A stretch of DNA of 64,000 nucleotides from Sulfurivermis fontis. GTDB lineage: Bacteria > Pseudomonadota > Gammaproteobacteria > Thiohalomonadales > Thiohalomonadaceae. The stretch is from NCBI RefSeq assembly GCF_004001245.1, contig NZ_AP018724.1, positions 1,604,501 to 1,668,500 of the forward strand, read 5' to 3'. Of the stretch, positions 27,089 through 35,556 are shown piece after piece. The first letter of the stretch is position 1. Each line of letters begins with the position of its first letter. The notes under the pieces were generated by a model, which had not been told where the DNA came from, made no database searches, and worked only from the letters and a program-made list of their open reading frames with translations. The translations under genes were made by a program, and so were the position numbers.

Positions 27089-28099
27089 TCAGCGACGCTT
27101 GAGCTGGTAGTACTGCACCGCGCGGTTGTGCTCCTCCAGCGTGGCGGAGAACTGATGGGTACCATCGCCGCGGCCAACGAAATATAAAGCCTCGCCGGGC
27201 GCCGGATGCAGTGCGGCATGGATGCTGTCACGGCCGGGCATGGCGATGGGCGTGGGCGGCAGACCGTGGCGGGTATAGGTATTGTACGGTGTGTCGCTGG
27301 TGAGATCGCGACGACGCAGATTGCCGTCGAAGTCCAACCCCAGGCCATAGATCACCGTGGGGTCGGTCTGCAGGCGCATGCGTTTTTGCAGGCGGCGCAC
27401 GAACACGCCGGCGATGGCGCTACGCTCGGCGGGCTGGCCGGTTTCCTTCTCGATGATCGAGGCCAGGATCAGCGCCTCTTCCGGTGTCGCCAGCGGCAGG
27501 CCGTCGCTGCGTCGCTCCCACTCGTAGGCCAGCACCTCGCTCATCTGGCGATAGGCCCGGCGCAGAAACTCCACATCACTCATGCCACGTGGAAAATGAT
27601 AGGTGTCGGGAAAGAAGCGCCCCTCCGGATGCTCGCCGGCATACCCCAGACGTGCCATCACTTCGCTATCGGTGAGGCCGGACAGGGTATGCGTCAGGTA
27701 CGGACTGCCGCGTACGGCATCCATGACCTGGCGGAAATTCCAGCCTTCCACCAGGGTCAGTGCATACAGGTGCACACGCCCCTCCACCATCATCTGCAAC
27801 AGCTGACGTGCGGTCATACCGGGCTCGACACGGTATTCGCCGACACGTATCTGGCGGGCACTGTCGGACAGGCGCGCCATCCAGACGAAATAGCGCGCAC
27901 TGCTGATATGGCCCGCCTCCTCCAGTTGCCGCGCCACCGCCGTCAGCGAGGCACCGGGACGCACCTCGATGGTGGCGCCTTCCTCTCCCACCAGCAACGG
28001 CGCCGTGACGAAGGACTGATAGCCGAACCAGAACCACCCCAGCACCAGGCTGGCGACGAGCACCAAGGCGCCCAGCAAATGGAACAGACGTTCACGCAT
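27089..28099 (-). CDS. mltG: Endolytic murein transglycosylase MltG
   Basis: Inner-membrane lytic transglycosylase (YceG family) that cuts nascent glycan strands. The 336-residue protein has one N-terminal membrane anchor, a LysM-like region, and the catalytic YceG core with LILASIIEKETGQPAERSAIAGVFVRRL (key ASIIEKET, catalytic Glu) and LQTDPTVIYGLG. The ATG at 28099 overlaps the pabC reading frame by 8 bases; the longer version would start at TTG. The pabC-mltG order after fabF is the standard gammaproteobacterial one. Confidence 0.95.
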   Translation of the reverse strand: MRERLFHLLGALVLVASLVLGWFWFGYQSFVTAPLLVGEEGATIEVRPGASLTAVARQLEEAGHISSARYFVWMARLSDSARQIRVGEYRVEPGMTARQLLQMMVEGRVHLYALTLVEGWNFRQVMDAVRGSPYLTHTLSGLTDSEVMARLGYAGEHPEGRFFPDTYHFPRGMSDVEFLRRAYRQMSEVLAYEWERRSDGLPLATPEEALILASIIEKETGQPAERSAIAGVFVRRLQKRMRLQTDPTVIYGLGLDFDGNLRRRDLTSDTPYNTYTRHGLPPTPIAMPGRDSIHAALHPAPGEALYFVGRGDGTHQFSATLEEHNRAVQYYQLKRR

Positions 28100-28904
28100 G
28101 ATCCGGACTCTCAATGGCCTGCTGCAGGCACCGGGTCAACGGCCCCACTGCAAACTCCTGTTGCTCGAACTGCCGCACCGGCCACAGGCCGATGAGACTG
28201 TTGCAGAAAAACATCTCCTCCGCCGTCGCTACATCATCCAGCCGCAGCGGCGCCACCACACCCGGAATGCCGAGCCGGGCCGCCTGTTCCAGAATTTGCG
28301 CGCGCATGACACCGGCCACGCCGCATTCATCCAGCACAGGGGTCAGCAGACAGCCGTCACGCACCAGAAACACATTGCTCATGGTGCCCTCGACGAGGTG
28401 GCCGGCACCATCCAGCAGCAAGCCCTCGGCAATCCCGGGGTCGTTCCATTCGGCACGCGCCAACACCTGCTCCAGCCGGTTGAGGTGTTTGATGCCGGCC
28501 AGGCGCGGATTGCTGCCCAGGCGCAGCGTGCACAGACGGGCGCGCACGCCCTGCGTGGCGTACTGCTCCGGATAGCCCGGCCAGGGATGCAGGGACAGGA
28601 TGCGCCGCGGCATGGCCTGCTCGGGCAGCCGGTAACCGCGACCGCCGGAACCGCGGGTGATGACAATCTTCAGCACGGCACGGGCATGCCCGGCACACAA
28701 CTGCAAGGCTTCTGTGTGCAACAATTCCACGGGGGGCGGCACGATACCGAGGCGGGCACAGTCGCGTTGCAGGCGGTCCAGGTGCTGCGACCACAATTGC
28801 GGGACACCGTTCCTGACGGCGAAGGTTTCGAACAGGCCGTCGCCATACAGCAGACCGCGATCATCGGCCGCTATCTGGTCGCTGTCCTTGCCGTCGATGA
28901 GCAT
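28092..28904 (-). CDS. pabC: Aminodeoxychorismate lyase
   Basis: PLP enzyme that makes 4-aminobenzoate for folate. The 270-residue fold-type IV protein has DRGLLYGDGLFETFAV, the PLP lysine in LAGIKHLNRLEQVLARAEW (LGSNPRLAGIKHLNR) and EGTMSNVFLV. I take the ATG at 28904. An in-frame GTG five codons earlier lies within the T tract of the fabF terminator, and neither start has a clear SD. Expression should therefore depend on read-through past that terminator. Confidence 0.93.
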   Translation of the reverse strand: MLIDGKDSDQIAADDRGLLYGDGLFETFAVRNGVPQLWSQHLDRLQRDCARLGIVPPPVELLHTEALQLCAGHARAVLKIVITRGSGGRGYRLPEQAMPRRILSLHPWPGYPEQYATQGVRARLCTLRLGSNPRLAGIKHLNRLEQVLARAEWNDPGIAEGLLLDGAGHLVEGTMSNVFLVRDGCLLTPVLDECGVAGVMRAQILEQAARLGIPGVVAPLRLDDVATAEEMFFCNSLIGLWPVRQFEQQEFAVGPLTRCLQQAIESPDHA

Positions 28905-28910
28905 GCGGGG

Positions 28911-28942
28911 AAAAAACACCGGCCCGCGCCAGCGGGCCGGTG
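28911..28942 (-). terminator. Strong intrinsic terminator between fabF and pabC
   Basis: On the minus strand an 11-bp stem (CACCGGCCCGC with GCGGGCCGGTG, loop TGGC) is followed by six T residues. It starts 8 bases past the fabF stop codon and ends 6 bases before the pabC ATG, making it an in-operon attenuator. Confidence 0.9.
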
Positions 28943-28949
28943 CGAAGGC

Positions 28950-30188
28950 TTAGATCTTCTTGAACACCAGGGTGCCGTTGGTACCGCCGAAACCGAAGGA
29001 GTTCGACAGGGCGATCTCGATCTTGCGCTCCTGTGCCGTATTCGGCACGTAGTTCAGATCGCACTCGGGGTCCTGGTTGAAGATGTTGATGGTGGGCGGC
29101 GCCACCTGATCACGAATCGCCAGGGTGGTGAACACCGCCTCGATACCGCCGGCGGCTCCGAGCAGGTGGCCGGTCATGGACTTGGTGGAGCTCATCGCCA
29201 GCTTGTAGGCGTGGTCGCCGAAGGCCGCCTTGGCGGCATCGGTCTCGGCCTTGTCACCGGCCGGGGTCGAGGTGCCGTGGGCGTTGATGTAGTCCACCTG
29301 TTCCGGGTTGATACCGGCATTGCGCATCGCGGCCTGCATACAGCGCCTGGCGCCGTCGCCGCCGGCGGCCGGCAGGGTCATGTGGTAGGCGTCGCCGCTC
29401 ATGCCGTAACCGATCAGTTCGGCGTAGATGCGCGCGCCGCGCGCCTTGGCGAATTCGTACTCTTCCAGTACCACCACGCCGGCACCGTCGGACAGCACGA
29501 AACCGTCGCGGTCCTTGTCCCACGGCCGGCTGGCAGTGGCGGGATCGTCATTGCGGCTGGACAGGGCGCGGGCGGCACAGAAACCGCCCAGTCCCAGCGG
29601 CGAGGTCGCCATCTCGGCACCGCCGGCGATCATCACGTCGGCATCGCCGTACTCGATGATGCGCGCGGCGTCACCGATGCTGTGGGTGGCGGTGGCACAG
29701 GCAGTGACCAGCGCAATATTCGGGCCCTTCATGCCGTACATGATCGACACATGACCGGAGATCATATTGATGATATTGCTCGGCACGAAGAACGGGGAGA
29801 TGCGGCGCGGGCCGTTGGCCATCAGGCTTTCGTGCGCTTTTTCGATGCCGGGCAGACCGCCGATGCCGGAGCCGATAGCCACACCGATGCGCTCGGCATT
29901 TTCCTCGGTCACCGTCAGGCCGGAATCCTCGATGGCCTCTTTGGCGGCGGCGATACCGTAGTGGATGAAGGGGTCCATCTTCTTCGCCTCTTTGGGCGAG
30001 AGATAGTTCTCGACATTGAAGCCTTTCACCGAACCGCCGAAATGGGTGGTGAATGCCGAGGTATCGAAATGGGTGATGGGAGCGATGCCGCTCTTACCGG
30101 CGAGAATATTCTCCCAGGATTCCTTCACATTCAGGCCGACAGGGGAAACCATGCCCAAGCCGGTGATCACAACGCGCCGCTTAGCCAA
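28950..30188 (-). CDS. fabF: 3-oxoacyl-ACP synthase II
   Basis: Elongating condensing enzyme of fatty acid synthesis. The 412-residue thiolase-fold protein has the active-site cysteine in [18 protein letters not shown], the two histidines in [15 protein letters not shown] and [11 protein letters not shown], and the glycine-rich end [17 protein letters not shown]. It follows acpP, with a long hairpin between the two, and is the last efficiently expressed gene before the terminator ahead of pabC. Confidence 0.97.
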   Translation of the reverse strand: MAKRRVVITGLGMVSPVGLNVKESWENILAGKSGIAPITHFDTSAFTTHFGGSVKGFNVENYLSPKEAKKMDPFIHYGIAAAKEAIEDSGLTVTEENAERIGVAIGSGIGGLPGIEKAHESLMANGPRRISPFFVPSNIINMISGHVSIMYGMKGPNIALVTACATATHSIGDAARIIEYGDADVMIAGGAEMATSPLGLGGFCAARALSSRNDDPATASRPWDKDRDGFVLSDGAGVVVLEEYEFAKARGARIYAELIGYGMSGDAYHMTLPAAGGDGARRCMQAAMRNAGINPEQVDYINAHGTSTPAGDKAETDAAKAAFGDHAYKLAMSSTKSMTGHLLGAAGGIEAVFTTLAIRDQVAPPTINIFNQDPECDLNYVPNTAQERKIEIALSNSFGFGGTNGTLVFKKI

Positions 30189-30227
30189 GGGACATACCTC
30201 TTAGAAATTTGCTTCCTGTTAAAGCGC

Positions 30228-30262
30228 GAGGCCGCGACCACTCAACGTGGATCGGCGGCCTC
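30228..30262 (-). promoter_or_regulatory. Hairpin between acpP and fabF
   Basis: GAGGCCGC (30228-30235) and GCGGCCTC (30255-30262) pair, and the interior CCAC/GTGG extends the stem. There is no T tract. Such a structure may stabilise or process the acpP message, letting acyl carrier protein be made in excess over fabF. Confidence 0.55.
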
Positions 30263-30282
30263 GTACAGGGACAACAGGCGAA

Positions 30283-30519
30283 TCAGCCCTGGTGGGCGTT
30301 GATGTAATCGATGGCCTGCTGAACCGTGGTGATCTTCTCGGCCTCTTCGTCCGGAATCTCGGTCTCGAATTCCTCTTCCAGAGCCATCACCAGCTCGACG
30401 GTGTCGAGGGAATCTGCGCCCAGGTCGTCGACGAAGGAGGAGCTGTTCTGTACCTCTTCTTCCTTAACTCCCAACTGCTCGACAACGATCTTCTTGACGC
30501 GTTCTTCGATGCTGCTCAT
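30283..30519 (-). CDS. acpP: Acyl carrier protein
   Basis: The 78-residue acidic carrier has the phosphopantetheine serine in [19 protein letters not shown]. It starts [22 protein letters not shown], with GGAGG ahead of the ATG at 30519; the longer in-frame form has no family support. It carries the growing acyl chain for the surrounding fab enzymes. The 145-base gap to fabG is A/T-rich and probably holds a separate promoter (TACAAT near 30555 on the minus strand). Confidence 0.98.
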   Translation of the reverse strand: MSSIEERVKKIVVEQLGVKEEEVQNSSSFVDDLGADSLDTVELVMALEEEFETEIPDEEAEKITTVQQAIDYINAHQG

Positions 30520-30664
30520 GACAGGTATATCCTCCAAAGATAAATGACCGCGGTATTGTAATTAAACCCACCGGCCTATGCCAGACAAATGATGGTGCCG
30601 TCCCGGCTGCGAAACGGCATCACGACACGCCACTAACTGTTTGTTTAAAAATAAACTTTTTAGC

Positions 30665-31408
30665 TTACGCCATGTACATGCCGCCGTTCACGTGCAGGGT
30701 CTCGCCGGTGATGTAGGCCGCCTCGGGGGAGGCCAGGAAGGCCACGGCCGCGGCGACCTCCTCCGGCTGACCGAGACGGTTGAGCGGGATCTGCTTGAGC
30801 AGATTCTCCTTGTGCTCGTCGGCCAGGGCGCGCGTCATGTCAGTGTCGATGAACCCCGGCGCCACGGCGTTGACGGTGATGCCGCGGGCGCCGACCTCGC
30901 GCGCCAGCGACTTGGTGAAACCGAAGATACCGGCCTTGGCGGCGGCATAGTTGGTCTGGCCGGCATTGCCGGCCGCTCCCACCACCGAGGCGATGCTGAT
31001 GATGCGGCCCTTGCGTGCCTTGGTCATGGCGCGCAGGCAGGCCTTGGACATGCGGTAGACGGACTTGAGGTTGGTGTCGATGATGGCATCCCACTCCTCG
31101 TCCTTCATACGCATCAACAGATTGTCGCGGGTGATGCCGGCATTGTTCACCAGTACGGTGGGCGCGCCGAACTCCTGGGTGATCGCCTCCAGCACCGCGT
31201 CGATACTCGCCTGCTCGGTGACGTTCAGCGCCACCCCCCTACCCTTCACGCCCGCCTGTTTCAGGTAGGCGGTAATCTGCTCGGCGCCGCTTTCGGAGGT
31301 GGCGGTACCGATCACCGTGGCGCCACGCTGGCCCAGGGCCAGGGCGATGGCCTTGCCGATGCCGCGGCTGGCGCCGGTGACGAGGGCGATTTCATTTTCC
31401 ATGGACAT
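30665..31408 (-). CDS. fabG: 3-oxoacyl-ACP reductase
   Basis: NADPH-dependent short-chain dehydrogenase of fatty acid elongation, 247 residues. It has the cofactor motif VTGASRGIGKAIALAL, NNAGITRDNLLMRMKDEEW, the catalytic Ser/Tyr/Lys set (IISIASVVGAAGNAGQTNYAAAKAG) and FIDTDMT. GAGGAG precedes the ATG. It sits 10 bases after fabD. Confidence 0.97.
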   Translation of the reverse strand: MSMENEIALVTGASRGIGKAIALALGQRGATVIGTATSESGAEQITAYLKQAGVKGRGVALNVTEQASIDAVLEAITQEFGAPTVLVNNAGITRDNLLMRMKDEEWDAIIDTNLKSVYRMSKACLRAMTKARKGRIISIASVVGAAGNAGQTNYAAAKAGIFGFTKSLAREVGARGITVNAVAPGFIDTDMTRALADEHKENLLKQIPLNRLGQPEEVAAAVAFLASPEAAYITGETLHVNGGMYMA

Positions 31409-31418
31409 GGGTTTCTCC

Positions 31419-32351
31419 TCAGCTCAGGGCCGCCAGCGCCTCATCCAGGCTGGCGGTATCGACGATGGCGAAAGTCTTCATATCTTTGGCGATGCGCTTG
31501 TTGAGGCCCACCAGCACCTTGCCGGGACCGCACTCGACCAGGGCATCGACGCCGTCGGCGGCCATCTTCTGCACCGTCTCCACCCAGCGCACCGGGCTGT
31601 ACAGCTGGCGCGCCAGGGCCTGGCGCATGGTGTCGGCATCGCTCGCCACCGCCACATCGACATTGTTTATCACCGGGATCTGCGGCAGCTGCACGCTGAT
31701 GCCGGCCAGACGCTGGGCCAGGCGCTCGGCGGCCGGCTGCATCAGCGCGCAGTGCGACGGCACGCTCACCGGCAGCGGCAGGGCGCGCTTGGCGCCCATG
31801 GCCTTGGCCGCCTCCATGGCGCGCTCCACGGCGGCGGCATGACCGGCAATCACCACCTGCCCCGGTGAATTGAAATTGACGGCGGACACCACCTGCCCCT
31901 GCGCCGCACCGGCACAGGCCTCGACCACCTGCGCGTCCTCCAGGCCGAGGATCGCCGCCATGGCGCCGGTACCGGCAGGAACGGCCTCCTGCATGTAGCG
32001 GCCACGCTCGGCCACCAGGGCCACGCCGTCGGCAAAGGACAGCGCCCCGGCGCACACCAGCGCGGTGTACTCACCCAGGCTGTGGCCGGCCATCACCACC
32101 GGCGTCTTGCCGTTCATTTCCTGCCATACGCGCCACGTCGCGACGCCCGCGGTGAGCATGGCCGGCTGGGTGATGTGGGTCTGGTTCAGCTCGTCGGCCG
32201 GACCATTCTGGGTCAACTGCCACAGGTCATAGCCCAGCGCAGCGGAGGCCTCGGCGAAGGTGTCGCGCACCAGCGGATGGGCTGCGGCCAGTTCGGCCAG
32301 CATGCCGACGGATTGTGAGCCCTGACCGGGAAAGACAAAGGCTAACGACAT
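31419..32351 (-). CDS. fabD: Malonyl-CoA:ACP transacylase
   Basis: Loads malonyl groups onto ACP. The 310-residue protein has FPGQGSQSVGM at the start, the nucleophile elbow GHSLGEYTALVCAGALSF (Ser about 92), and the histidine in PVSVPSHCALMQPAA. It is followed by fabG at 10 bases; a 120-base gap with a dispersed repeat separates it from fabH. Confidence 0.97.
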   Translation of the reverse strand: MSLAFVFPGQGSQSVGMLAELAAAHPLVRDTFAEASAALGYDLWQLTQNGPADELNQTHITQPAMLTAGVATWRVWQEMNGKTPVVMAGHSLGEYTALVCAGALSFADGVALVAERGRYMQEAVPAGTGAMAAILGLEDAQVVEACAGAAQGQVVSAVNFNSPGQVVIAGHAAAVERAMEAAKAMGAKRALPLPVSVPSHCALMQPAAERLAQRLAGISVQLPQIPVINNVDVAVASDADTMRQALARQLYSPVRWVETVQKMAADGVDALVECGPGKVLVGLNKRIAKDMKTFAIVDTASLDEALAALS

Positions 32352-32394
32352 GAAATCCCCCAGACGTTATCTTTTTACAAAGCTCAACACTATC

Positions 32395-32422
32395 CGCAAA
32401 CGAACGCAAATTCACGCGAATG
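32395..32422 (+). repeat. CGCAAA-type short dispersed repeat between fabH and fabD
   Basis: The same CGCAAAC/GAACGCAAA/CGCGAATG words as at 9-36, in the same plus-strand orientation. It occupies most of the 120-base gap that breaks the otherwise tight fab operon. Confidence 0.55.
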
Positions 32423-32471
32423 GAAAGCCGGTTTTTGCGTCGAGCGGCGTTGATTCGATCGTTAATCCGGA

Positions 32472-33434
32472 TCAATACCGCACCAGCGCCGAACCCCATG
32501 TGAAGCCGCCGCCGAAGGCCTCCAGCAGCAGCACGTCACCGCGCTGGATGCGGCCGTCGCGCACCGCGGCATTCAGCGCCAGCGGCACCGAGGCGGCGGA
32601 GGTGTTACCGTGCTCGGCCACCGTCATCACCACACGGTCCATGGTCATCTTCAGTTTCTTTGCAGTGGCCTGGATGATGCGGGTGTTGGCCTGGTGCGGC
32701 ACCAGCCAGTCCACCTCGCTCTTGTCCATATGATTGGCTTCCAGGGTTTCATCGACGATGCGGCCCAAGGTGTTGACCGCCATCTTGAACACCTCGTTGC
32801 CGCTCATCTCGATGTACGGACCGTCCTCGCCCTGCACCCCTTCCGACACGCCGCCATTGGTGGTGAGCAGCGATTCGTAGCTGCCGTCGGCGTGCATGTG
32901 GGTGGAGAGGATGCCCGGCTCGCTGCTCGCCTGCAGCACCACGGCGCCGGCGCCATCGCCGAACAGCACGCAGGTGTTGCGGTCGGTCCAGTCGACGATG
33001 CGCGACAGGGTTTCGGCGCCGATCACCAGGGCGTTGCGCACGCCGCCGGCGCGGATGAACTTGTCGGCCACGCCGAGGGCATAGACGAAACCGGTGCACA
33101 CCGCCTGGATATCGAAGGCGGGACAACCGTGGATATCGAGGCGCTGCTGCAACAAGCAGGCGGTGCTGGGAAACACGCGATCCGGCGTGGTGGTGGCAAC
33201 GATGATCAGGTCGATCTCGTCCTTGCCGATGCCGGCCGCCTCCAGCGCCTGACGCGCGGCCTGCTCGGCCAGATCGCAGGTGGTCTGACCATCGGCGGCG
33301 ATGTGGCGTTCCTTGATGCCGGTGCGGTCGGTGATCCACTCGTCCGACGTGTCGACCATCTTTTCCAGGTCGGCATTGGTCAGCACCTTGTCGGGCAGAT
33401 AACCGCCCGTACCGATAATGCGTGAATAGTTCAA
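32472..33434 (-). CDS. fabH: 3-oxoacyl-ACP synthase III, TTG start
   Basis: Initiating condensing enzyme joining acetyl-CoA and malonyl-ACP. The 320-residue protein has the cysteine in [17 protein letters not shown], the histidine in [12 protein letters not shown], the asparagine in [12 protein letters not shown] and the end [18 protein letters not shown]. The N-terminus [17 protein letters not shown] is canonical only if the start is the TTG that overlaps the plsX stop codon as TTGA, so initiation is probably by translational coupling. Confidence 0.95.
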   Translation of the reverse strand: MNYSRIIGTGGYLPDKVLTNADLEKMVDTSDEWITDRTGIKERHIAADGQTTCDLAEQAARQALEAAGIGKDEIDLIIVATTTPDRVFPSTACLLQQRLDIHGCPAFDIQAVCTGFVYALGVADKFIRAGGVRNALVIGAETLSRIVDWTDRNTCVLFGDGAGAVVLQASSEPGILSTHMHADGSYESLLTTNGGVSEGVQGEDGPYIEMSGNEVFKMAVNTLGRIVDETLEANHMDKSEVDWLVPHQANTRIIQATAKKLKMTMDRVVMTVAEHGNTSAASVPLALNAAVRDGRIQRGDVLLLEAFGGGFTWGSALVRY

Positions 33435-34462
33435 ACTGCGCGCCTTTCTTCCAGCAGGGTTGTCAGTTGTTCCCGAATGCGTTCGGGGACGTTCTTGCGC
33501 GTCTCCACCACCGCCTCGTGGATGGCGTGGGCAAAGGCGAAGACATCGGCACTGCCATGGCTCTTGATCACGATGCCGCGCAGGCCGACCAGACTGGCGC
33601 CATTGTAGCTGCGCGGGTCGATGCGCGCACGGAACGCCTTCAACACCGGCAGGGCCACCAGACCGGCCAGACGCGTCAGCAGGTTGCGCTTGAACTCCTG
33701 ACGCATGTAATGGCTGATCATCTTGGCCACGCCCTCGCTCGCCTTGAGCGCCACGTTGCCGATGAAGCCGTCACACACCACCACGTCCACGGTGCCCTTG
33801 TAGATGTCGTCACCCTCGACGAAACCGACGTAATTGAGCTTGCTCTGCTGCAACAGGCGCGAGGCCTCCTTCACCTGCTCGTTGCCCTTGATCTCCTCCT
33901 CGCCGATATTGAGCAGACCGACGCTGGGGGACGCGATGTTGCCTACGGTCTGCGCCAGCACCGAACCCATGACTGCGAATTCGTACAGATTCTCCGCACC
34001 GCTGTCGACGTTGGCGCCGAGGTCGAGCACGTAGGACTGGCCGCGAATGGTGGGCAGTGCGGTGAGGATCGCCGGCCGATCGATACCCGGTAGGGTCTTG
34101 AGCACGAAACGAGCGGTGGCCATCAACGCGCCGGTATTGCCGGCACTGACGCAGGCCTGGGCGACGCCATCCTTCACCAGGTTGATGGCGACGCGCATGG
34201 AAGAGTCTTTCTTGTTGCGCAGGGCATGGGACGGCAGATCGTCCATGCTCACCACCTGGGAGGCATGGTGTACGCGCAGGCGCTCGGCGGCAACCGCCGG
34301 ATGGCGGCGCAACTCGGCGTCGAGAATCTGCTGGTCACCAACCAGGATGATGGAAAGTTCGGGATGGGACTCAATGGCCTGCAGGGCTGCCGGAACCACC
34401 ACGCCGGGGCCGTGGTCGCCGCCCATGGCATCGAGCGCTATCGTCGTTGTTGTCGCCGTCAT
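33431..34462 (-). CDS. plsX: Phosphate acyltransferase PlsX
   Basis: Makes acyl-phosphate from acyl-ACP for phospholipid synthesis. The 343-residue protein has [39 protein letters not shown] and [14 protein letters not shown]. It overlaps fabH by 4 bases and lies downstream of rpmF, the usual yceD-rpmF-plsX-fabH order. Confidence 0.97.
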   Translation of the reverse strand: MTATTTTIALDAMGGDHGPGVVVPAALQAIESHPELSIILVGDQQILDAELRRHPAVAAERLRVHHASQVVSMDDLPSHALRNKKDSSMRVAINLVKDGVAQACVSAGNTGALMATARFVLKTLPGIDRPAILTALPTIRGQSYVLDLGANVDSGAENLYEFAVMGSVLAQTVGNIASPSVGLLNIGEEEIKGNEQVKEASRLLQQSKLNYVGFVEGDDIYKGTVDVVVCDGFIGNVALKASEGVAKMISHYMRQEFKRNLLTRLAGLVALPVLKAFRARIDPRSYNGASLVGLRGIVIKSHGSADVFAFAHAIHEAVVETRKNVPERIREQLTTLLEERRAV

Positions 34463-34489
34463 CGCTATGGATCAGTCTGGTTCAGACAC

Positions 34490-34548
34490 GCGAAAGCGGC
34501 CTCAACGAAACCGGCTGCACGGCAACCGGCACGCGAGGCCGCTTTCGC
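34490..34548 (-). promoter_or_regulatory. 14-bp inverted repeat between rpmF and plsX
   Basis: GCGAAAGCGGCCTC (34490-34503) and GAGGCCGCTTTCGC (34535-34548) are perfect complements, with an inner CCGG-rich hairpin. It begins 18 bases past the rpmF stop codon. There is no T tract; it probably acts as a mRNA processing or stability element that separates the abundant ribosomal protein message from plsX. Confidence 0.6.
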
Positions 34549-34565
34549 AGTGACACCGCCTGATC

Positions 34566-34745
34566 TTACTCGCCCTTGACGTTCAGCACCTTGCGGCCAC
34601 GGTAGTAGCCGTCCGGGCTGATGTGGTGACGCAGGTGGGTCTCGCCGGTGGTCGGCTCGATGGACAGGGCGCCTGCCTTCAGCGCGTCGTGGGAACGGCG
34701 CATATCGCGCTTGGAGCGGGTCTTGCGGTTTTGCTGAACAGCCAT
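34566..34745 (-). CDS. rpmF: 50S ribosomal protein L32
   Basis: The 59-residue basic protein begins [20 protein letters not shown] and contains [20 protein letters not shown] and the end [10 protein letters not shown], a clear bL32. It lacks the zinc-binding cysteines, as in most gammaproteobacterial L32. It lies 26 bases after yceD, upstream of plsX. Confidence 0.97.
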   Translation of the reverse strand: MAVQQNRKTRSKRDMRRSHDALKAGALSIEPTTGETHLRHHISPDGYYRGRKVLNVKGE

Positions 34746-34771
34746 GGTGTTACCTCGTTAAAGAGTCTTGC

Positions 34772-35287
34772 TCACTGGTTTTTAAGTCCGGCCAGGACCG
34801 TAAACGGATTTTCACGCGCGGCCCCGGCCTCATTGTCCGTCCCCGCCCCCGTCACCGCCGGCGCACATTCATCTTCGGCGTGGCGCGGCACGATGGGCAA
34901 AGAAAGAATCAATTCGTCTTCAATCACCTCACGCAGGAACAGCGGTTCCTCCGTGACATACAATGGTTCGTAGATGTCGGGCAGCTTTTCCGCCTGAGCT
35001 TCGCTGGTCACTACACCCAACAGGCGCTCCACCTCGATGAAATGGATCACCGGCCCCAGGCAGCGCTGACACACCAGAATGACCTCGGTGCGCAACTGCA
35101 GGCGCATGAAGGCACGCCGTTCGACGTCAACACGGAAATCCAGCGCCACCTCCACCTCACCGGGCACTTGCGCCAGCAACGGGGCAAAACGCTCCATCTC
35201 CGCCATGGGCATGCGCCCGCGCAACTGCGCGCCGGCCCGGGCCAGACGCAGCGGGTCTATATGGAGGGGAAGGCGCTCGTCCGACAT
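34772..35287 (-). CDS. yceD: YceD/DUF177 family protein
   Basis: Conserved 171-residue protein of the DUF177 family, linked to 23S rRNA accumulation in some organisms. It contains ILVCQRCLGPVIHFIEVERLLGVV (key CQRCLGP) and the acidic EVIEDELILSLPIVPRH. It is the first gene of the rpmF-plsX-fab operon. The predicted -10 box ends only 9 bases before the ATG, so the message may be leaderless. Confidence 0.92.
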   Translation of the reverse strand: MSDERLPLHIDPLRLARAGAQLRGRMPMAEMERFAPLLAQVPGEVEVALDFRVDVERRAFMRLQLRTEVILVCQRCLGPVIHFIEVERLLGVVTSEAQAEKLPDIYEPLYVTEEPLFLREVIEDELILSLPIVPRHAEDECAPAVTGAGTDNEAGAARENPFTVLAGLKNQ

Positions 35288-35296
35288 AAGCGGCGC

Positions 35297-35326
35297 ATAT
35301 TACTCCGCGGGGACGCTTTTTGTCAA
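35297..35326 (-). promoter_or_regulatory. Sigma-70 promoter of the yceD-rpmF-plsX-fab operon
   Basis: On the minus strand TTGACA (35326-35321), an 18-base spacer and TAATAT (35302-35297). The predicted start is near 35290, leaving about three bases before the yceD ATG at 35287 and no room for an SD. Confidence 0.65.
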
Positions 35327-35390
35327 AACCGTTTTACTCAGAAACTCCTTCTGATTCCGTAGCTTCCATGGACCGGATCGCACTTTTGGC

Positions 35391-35419
35391 TTGACAAGGC
35401 TGGGCGATTTCCCTAAATA
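35391..35419 (+). promoter_or_regulatory. Sigma-70 promoter upstream of the pyruvate carboxylase genes
   Basis: Consensus TTGACA (35391-35396), a 17-base spacer and TAAATA (35414-35419). The predicted start near 35426 is followed almost at once by a terminator hairpin, so most transcripts may be very short. Confidence 0.6.
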
Positions 35420-35430
35420 GCATGGGGCAG

Positions 35431-35462
35431 AAAACGGCATATCCCCCTATGCCGTTTTTTTT
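35431..35462 (+). terminator. Leader terminator/attenuator ahead of pycA
   Basis: AAAACGGCATA (35431-35441) and TATGCCGTTTT (35448-35458) are a perfect 11-bp stem with loop TCCCCC, followed by T residues to 35462. It lies 95 bases upstream of the pycA start and only a few bases into the predicted transcript, either as an attenuator or as the end of a short RNA. Confidence 0.75.
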
Positions 35463-35556
35463 GCCTTTTATCCATCCTAGGAGCTAGTCGGACCCGGACC
35501 GGTCTGCCGCGCCGGTTCTTTGCCAGGGCGGCCCGGAACGATAGCGAGAGCCGCCT

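Noticed and set aside
28098-30302. A 734-residue plus-strand frame opposite pabC and fabF
   Set aside because: The opposite strand encodes two textbook enzymes plus a terminator; the plus frame is a codon-bias shadow.
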